From NCBI GenBank assembly GCA_037976565.1, contig CP137671.1, positions 21,163,267 to 21,227,266 of the forward strand: DNA of 64,000 bases, written 5' to 3'. The number at the start of each line of letters is the position of its first letter. The stretch's first letter is position 1. The DNA comes from Mesocentrotus franciscanus. Lineage: Eukaryota > Echinodermata > Echinoidea > Camarodonta > Strongylocentrotidae. The notes below the pieces were generated by a model, which worked only from the letters and a program-made list of their open reading frames with translations, made no database searches and was not told where the DNA came from. Shown piece by piece: positions 60,040-64,000 of the stretch. The translations under genes were made by a program, and so were the position numbers.

Positions 60040-60835
60040 AAATATTGTGGCATCTCTATATATATTTCTTTATTTGTAAAGGAAGTAATGTGCGAGAGAT
60101 TCAGCCATGCACTATGGACATGTAAATTAGTTTCACTCAATCCTCAATAATTCAAATTTAAATTCACTTATTTCACATCTCTTAAAAATACAATGTATGC
60201 AGAAATAAACAATTTAACAGCAACATTGTAAAAAAAAATAGACAAATGATACAAATGAGAAAAGATGCGTGCACTGTGATGAAGTGGATGTGAGGGAGTA
60301 GCAAAGGGCATTGACCTGTCAAGGCTACTCCCGTATTAACATTCATCACTGTCACAATAATGGCAAGCATGATAACGACAAGTCTTATATTAGTATCAAG
60401 CATGATATCATTAAATAGTGCATTTAATATCAAGTTCTTTCTCATCTGATTGAGTAAATATTGTGGCATGGCTGGCATTTATATTTCTTTATTTGTAAAT
60501 GAAGTGTAAGAGCTAATATTAGACTCCTTGCATACTTATAAACTCTACAGAAGTAATGAGCGAGAGATTCAGCCATGCACTATGTACATCTAAATCAGTT
60601 TCACTCAATTCTTAATGGTGGCAAGCATCATAACTACAAGTCGTCTATTTGATATCAAGCATGATATCGATAAGTAGTACATTTAATATCAAGCATATAT
60701 CAATGAGTAGTACATTTAATATCAAGCATATATCAATGAGTAATACATTTGATATCAAGCATGCATGCCCTGATAACGACAAGTCTTTTATTTGAACTCA
60801 AGCATGATATCGAATCGATAAGTATGTATGATATT
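60040..60835 (+). repeat. Locally duplicated block
   Basis: The strings gagagattcagccatgcact and tttatttgtaaa occur near 60060-60150 and again near 60485-60610. The strings acgacaagtctt and tcaagcatgatatc follow each copy. A short unit with tacatttaatatcaagcata is repeated two to three times near 60680-60760. This is a local direct duplication with later decay. Confidence 0.7.
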
Positions 60836-61077
60836 ATAGGAGTGTCATATTGATACATAGAAGTATTTGTGCAAATAGCAGTGATAGAATGCCAAAGTTC
60901 ACTTCTGAATAACTGTAAGAACTTGGTGTTTTTTTTCTTTCTTTTTACTTTTTGGATTTCATTTTTTTATATGAAGAGAATGATTAGGAAATTTAGATAG
61001 TACAATAAGAAATCTTAGAAACAGACTTTGCTACTTTACTTGAAATATGTTTTGACTGAGTGTCCTTTAATGTAAAA

Positions 61078-61235
61078 ATGAACAAAAAAATGAACAAATA
61101 TCAAAGTATTGAGAAATTTATGATATTTACACAGATGATTTTGAAAAAAGTTGCCCAGTCATGCTTATGTTTACTCCAATACACAATTCCTCAATTGCGT
61201 TTTATATCTCATTGAAGTTGAGAAGACATTTAAAG
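61078..61235 (+). repeat. Direct duplication, copy 1 (copy 2 at 61427-61547)
   Basis: Contains gtattgagaaatttatgata and tttactccaatacacaattc, repeated about 350 bases downstream with a small deletion. Confidence 0.8.
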
Positions 61236-61426
61236 CCCCACTGCACTACTTGTAGCTACTTGCTCCCTCTATATAGAAAACAATGCCTAAGCGGTGCCCG
61301 TTGGTCCCCCATGATCCTCTTTTTCTTATGTTAATTGAGAGCTGATTTGATGAGATAACCACCTGTCAGTGACCACGCTGAGAGGTCTAATCCCTCCTGG
61401 CCAAACTGGTGCAGACTGAAAAACAA

Positions 61427-61547
61427 AATGAACAAATATAACAGTATTGAGAAATTTATGATAATTACACAGATGATCATGCTTATGTTTACTCCAATAC
61501 ACAATTCCTCAATTGTGTTTTATATTTCATTGAAGTTGAGAAGACTA
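61427..61547 (+). repeat. Direct duplication, copy 2
   Basis: Repeats 61078-61235 without the piece ttttgaaaaaagttgcccag. The two copies are highly similar, so the duplication is fairly recent. Confidence 0.8.
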
Positions 61548-62771
61548 TCCGATGAATACTTCCTCTTATTTTCTTTTCCTTGTATACATGAACATACAGT
61601 AGGGGGTTGAGTACGTGGTAAGGACTACAGGGATAGGTATAGGGAGATCCAAATTACTTGGAACAGAGAAACTAGGAGATGAAAAATTATAGTTCTTTCT
61701 GTTTATTGGCCCGCAGACAATCAACCATGCCTACCCATCAATCATGTGACACCTGCAGTAGGGTCATATGTCAAGTTGGCTTCCATCGATCAACATTGAC
61801 TCATATGATAAACTGTCGCTAACAAACTTAAAGATCAATAATTTCATAAAACCTCACAGATATAAGTACTGATGTAGTCTGAACTCATTTTTTCTAACTT
61901 GGCATTTAAAACAAAAGATCATGATGCTAGCCTTCGAACCTTTGAACAGTTGGGCATCGCCCTCAGGTTTAGTATCACTCTGTAATATCACTCTGTAAAT
62001 GATTGCACTGCAAATATCTCAGCAGCTTTATCTGACTTATCTAGTGGAACTTTAATCAGCTGCACAATGCAGAGTGATAAAGTATCAGGTAATAAACCTG
62101 TGGCTAATCGAGTCCTCTGCATCATACAACAATTATAACCCGATCTTCATCTGATATGCTGCTGCGGACATAACAGGTGATAAAAGTGTGAACTGTTTCA
62201 TCATAAAGCTTTTTGTTGCTTTCATTGCTTGAGTTTCTATTTGCATATTGGGTTTCGGAAACCGCTACAGGTCAACTCCTGAGTTTCATTTAATTTTCTC
62301 TTGATCCTCACTCTTTAAGCTCATAGGAAAGATCTGTGAGTAGAGCATGTATTTGTAGATTTAAGAAAACAGATTCTGCATTTTGTCAGTGGTTTGAACC
62401 TTTCTCTTACACATTAGCTAGTATTTAGCGAATAAAGCACCTGAATTAAACAAAAGCTTACTGTAGGAGATCAGTATATTTTCATAGATGTTTATTAAAT
62501 TATTGAAATGTTGCAGATTAAGCATACTACAGGTATGCAGTATATTTTTCTTGATAATGATAACTATGACTTGTGGAAAATTCTTGATATTTCATTAGCC
62601 TCTACATGTATGTATACAACTCCTAACAAAAAATGTTTAGCAAACCATGCTTTTGTTTTTTATATCTTCTTTGAAACAACAGGTTTATGAAATGCTATCA
62701 CATGATGTTAAACTACATGTATGACGTATAATCATTTTTTTCTTTCATTCTTTTGTCTTCTACACGTCCAG

Positions 62772-63010
62772 AATATCCCTACGAAGCTCCAGCACCACTT
62801 TACCGAATCTGTGCCACCAACTGTTCTTCTCCAAGAATCGACCTCTGAACCCTGACCTCCAACCATGGATATGCCAGGGGAGGAATACAAACACGGGAAT
62901 ATCAGGATCTCCCGAAACGCTGCCATCTTCATCGCCTGTACCTTTGGAAGCTCACTCCTCTTGGTTGGGCTGCTGTGCGGCCTTCTACCTGTCGATCCAT
63001 CATGTAGTAT
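62772..63010 (+). CDS. First coding exon of a type II membrane protein (partial)
   Basis: The exon follows a long pyrimidine tract and cgtccag and ends before gtaagc. After 93 bases of 5' UTR, ATG at 62865 in the context aaccATGg opens 48 codons plus two bases. The product starts MDMPGEEYKHGNIRISRN, followed by a hydrophobic stretch of about 25 residues (AIFIACTFGSSLLLVGLLCG) and then DPSCS. A short polar tail, one membrane segment near residues 19-43 and no cleavage-site pattern suggest a signal anchor with a luminal or extracellular main part. Families with such starts include M1 aminopeptidases, M13 endopeptidases and glycosyl- or sulfotransferases. Which it is cannot be told, because later exons lie beyond the window. 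Confidence 0.7.
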
Positions 63011-64000
63011 GTAAGCGCCTTTGCTGCTTTCATTTCAATGTTGTAGTTAGGCACCCAAGAAGTCCGAAAGTCTCTCACCGTCTGTCCAGAGCCAGGAAGG
63101 CGTTAAATTTGTGTTAAAGTAAATGGTTTAATGCCCTTCTGGCTCCAAATAGATGTTGCTATCCCTCAAATAAATACAAAGTTTTAAGGGTCACACCCTT
63201 TTCAGTTTAATTGCACCAGCAGAACTTTGGACTTATAAAATTGCCAGAATGTTGACAACTTTACAACACAATACAAAAGATATATAACACAGAAACATTC
63301 AAAGAAAGAAGAAACCACCAGTTACTACAATACAAAAAGGCAAAGAATTACTTGAGAATTAAGCAACAGGAGGTGTCGGAGTTGAGCGGTTTAACCTCTT
63401 GACTTGAAATCCCGGACACGGCACTACATGTACATGTATAATGTCCTTTGGCAATTGGGCATTAATCTACATTTGCCACTCCATACCCAGAAGAGAAATG
63501 GGGTAGAATGATGAAAGCCTTTGTGTTAGGAATTGCCATATGGTCACCCTCATGGTGATCATATGGTATGAATACTCCCCAGGGAGTGGAGATGGTGCAC
63601 ATTGTTGGTGAATGAATCCGATGACAGGGGTGATAATATCTATAAAGTGCTTAGAGACAGTATTTTGTATTAAGTGCAATATAAATCCTGATGATGATTG
63701 TTATTATTGTTATTATCATATCAATATTTTTATAATCCATTTCATCAAAAGAGACGAAACAAGTCTTTACTCATTCAGGACAGGAAATGTTCAGGGACTA
63801 AGGTCATCAGATATGCTTCATCAAATTGGCAAAATTTGTACTTTTCATTAAGTGCCGCATTGTTCTAATAAGAAGTTATGTATTTGAAATCACAGAACTG
63901 CATTTGATAGTTCGAAAAAAGTTGCCAATTTGTAAGGAAGAACAATGATTGTGAGAATCTGAACTTGTTGGCAAGTTCAGTATATTTCAAAGCTAACTTT
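63011..64000 (+). other. Intron of the type II membrane protein gene
   Basis: No exon is recognisable before the window ends. It contains the fourth copy of the tRNA-derived SINE. Confidence 0.6.
63368..63718 (+). mobile_element. tRNA-derived SINE, family 1, copy 4
   Basis: The only copy on the + strand. The head ggaggtgtcggagttgagcg has lost part of the anticodon-arm region before gaaatcccggacacggc. The body contains atgtcctttggcaattggg, and the tail is tattaagtgcaatataaatc followed by an ATT-rich end. Confidence 0.8.

Larger units (their letters stand above)
54802..62771 (+). other. Long first intron of the downstream gene, repeat-dominated
   Basis: If the two exons belong together this intron is 8 kb. 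It contains a tandem repeat of about 163 bp, a foldback of about 1.55 kb, several MITEs and local duplications, listed separately. The frame at 59148-59345 (66 codons) has no support as an exon. No other coding content is recognised. Confidence 0.5.

Overview
The window looks like genomic DNA from a marine invertebrate deuterostome, most likely an echinoderm and probably a sea urchin. The reasons are AT-rich sequence, intron-rich genes with short exons and GT-AG junctions, tRNA-derived SINEs, many short inverted-repeat elements, and a one-to-one match of a chain of 26 exons to the vertebrate ASK1 kinase. The species assignment is inference; the genes are read directly.

Layout: (1) Positions 378-30792, + strand, carry the C-terminal two thirds of an ASK1-type MAP3K (MAP3K5/MAP3K15 orthologue). 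The 26 exons encode the end of the central regulatory region, a full Ser/Thr kinase domain, a 14-3-3 motif, a coiled-coil region and the C-terminal SAM-like domain, ending at a TAA stop. The 5' part of the gene lies upstream of the window. Exon 12 lacks one base in a C run relative to the conserved reading, which breaks the frame in the kinase C-lobe. (2) Positions 30793-39967 hold the ASK1 3' UTR and intergenic DNA with repeats. (3) Positions 39968-48134, - strand, carry a complete five-exon gene for a 340-residue four-pass MARVEL-domain protein. It is convergent with the ASK1 gene. (4) Positions 48135-54700 are mostly repeat-bearing intergenic DNA. (5) From about 54.7 kb on the + strand a third gene begins, divergent from the MARVEL gene. 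It has a GC-box/E-box promoter, an apparent non-coding first exon ending at 54801, and an exon at 62772-63010 with the start codon and signal anchor of a type II membrane protein. The rest lies beyond the window.

Functionally the genes look unrelated: a stress-activated MAP kinase kinase kinase, a membrane-traffic type tetraspan protein, and the N-terminus of a membrane protein. No operon or system logic links them.

The most unusual feature is inside the ASK1 gene. Three introns contain degenerate tandem copies of their own splice-junction neighbourhoods: repeated copies of the exon 3 acceptor plus its first codons, of the 3' part of exon 16 plus its donor, and of the 3' end of intron 12 including its pyrimidine tract. 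Introns and intergenic DNA are also dense in small mobile elements: three tRNA-like SINE families, hAT-like and Tc1/mariner-like MITEs, several long foldback elements including one of about 1.55 kb, LINE tails, and large microsatellites, some of which directly supply splice acceptors.
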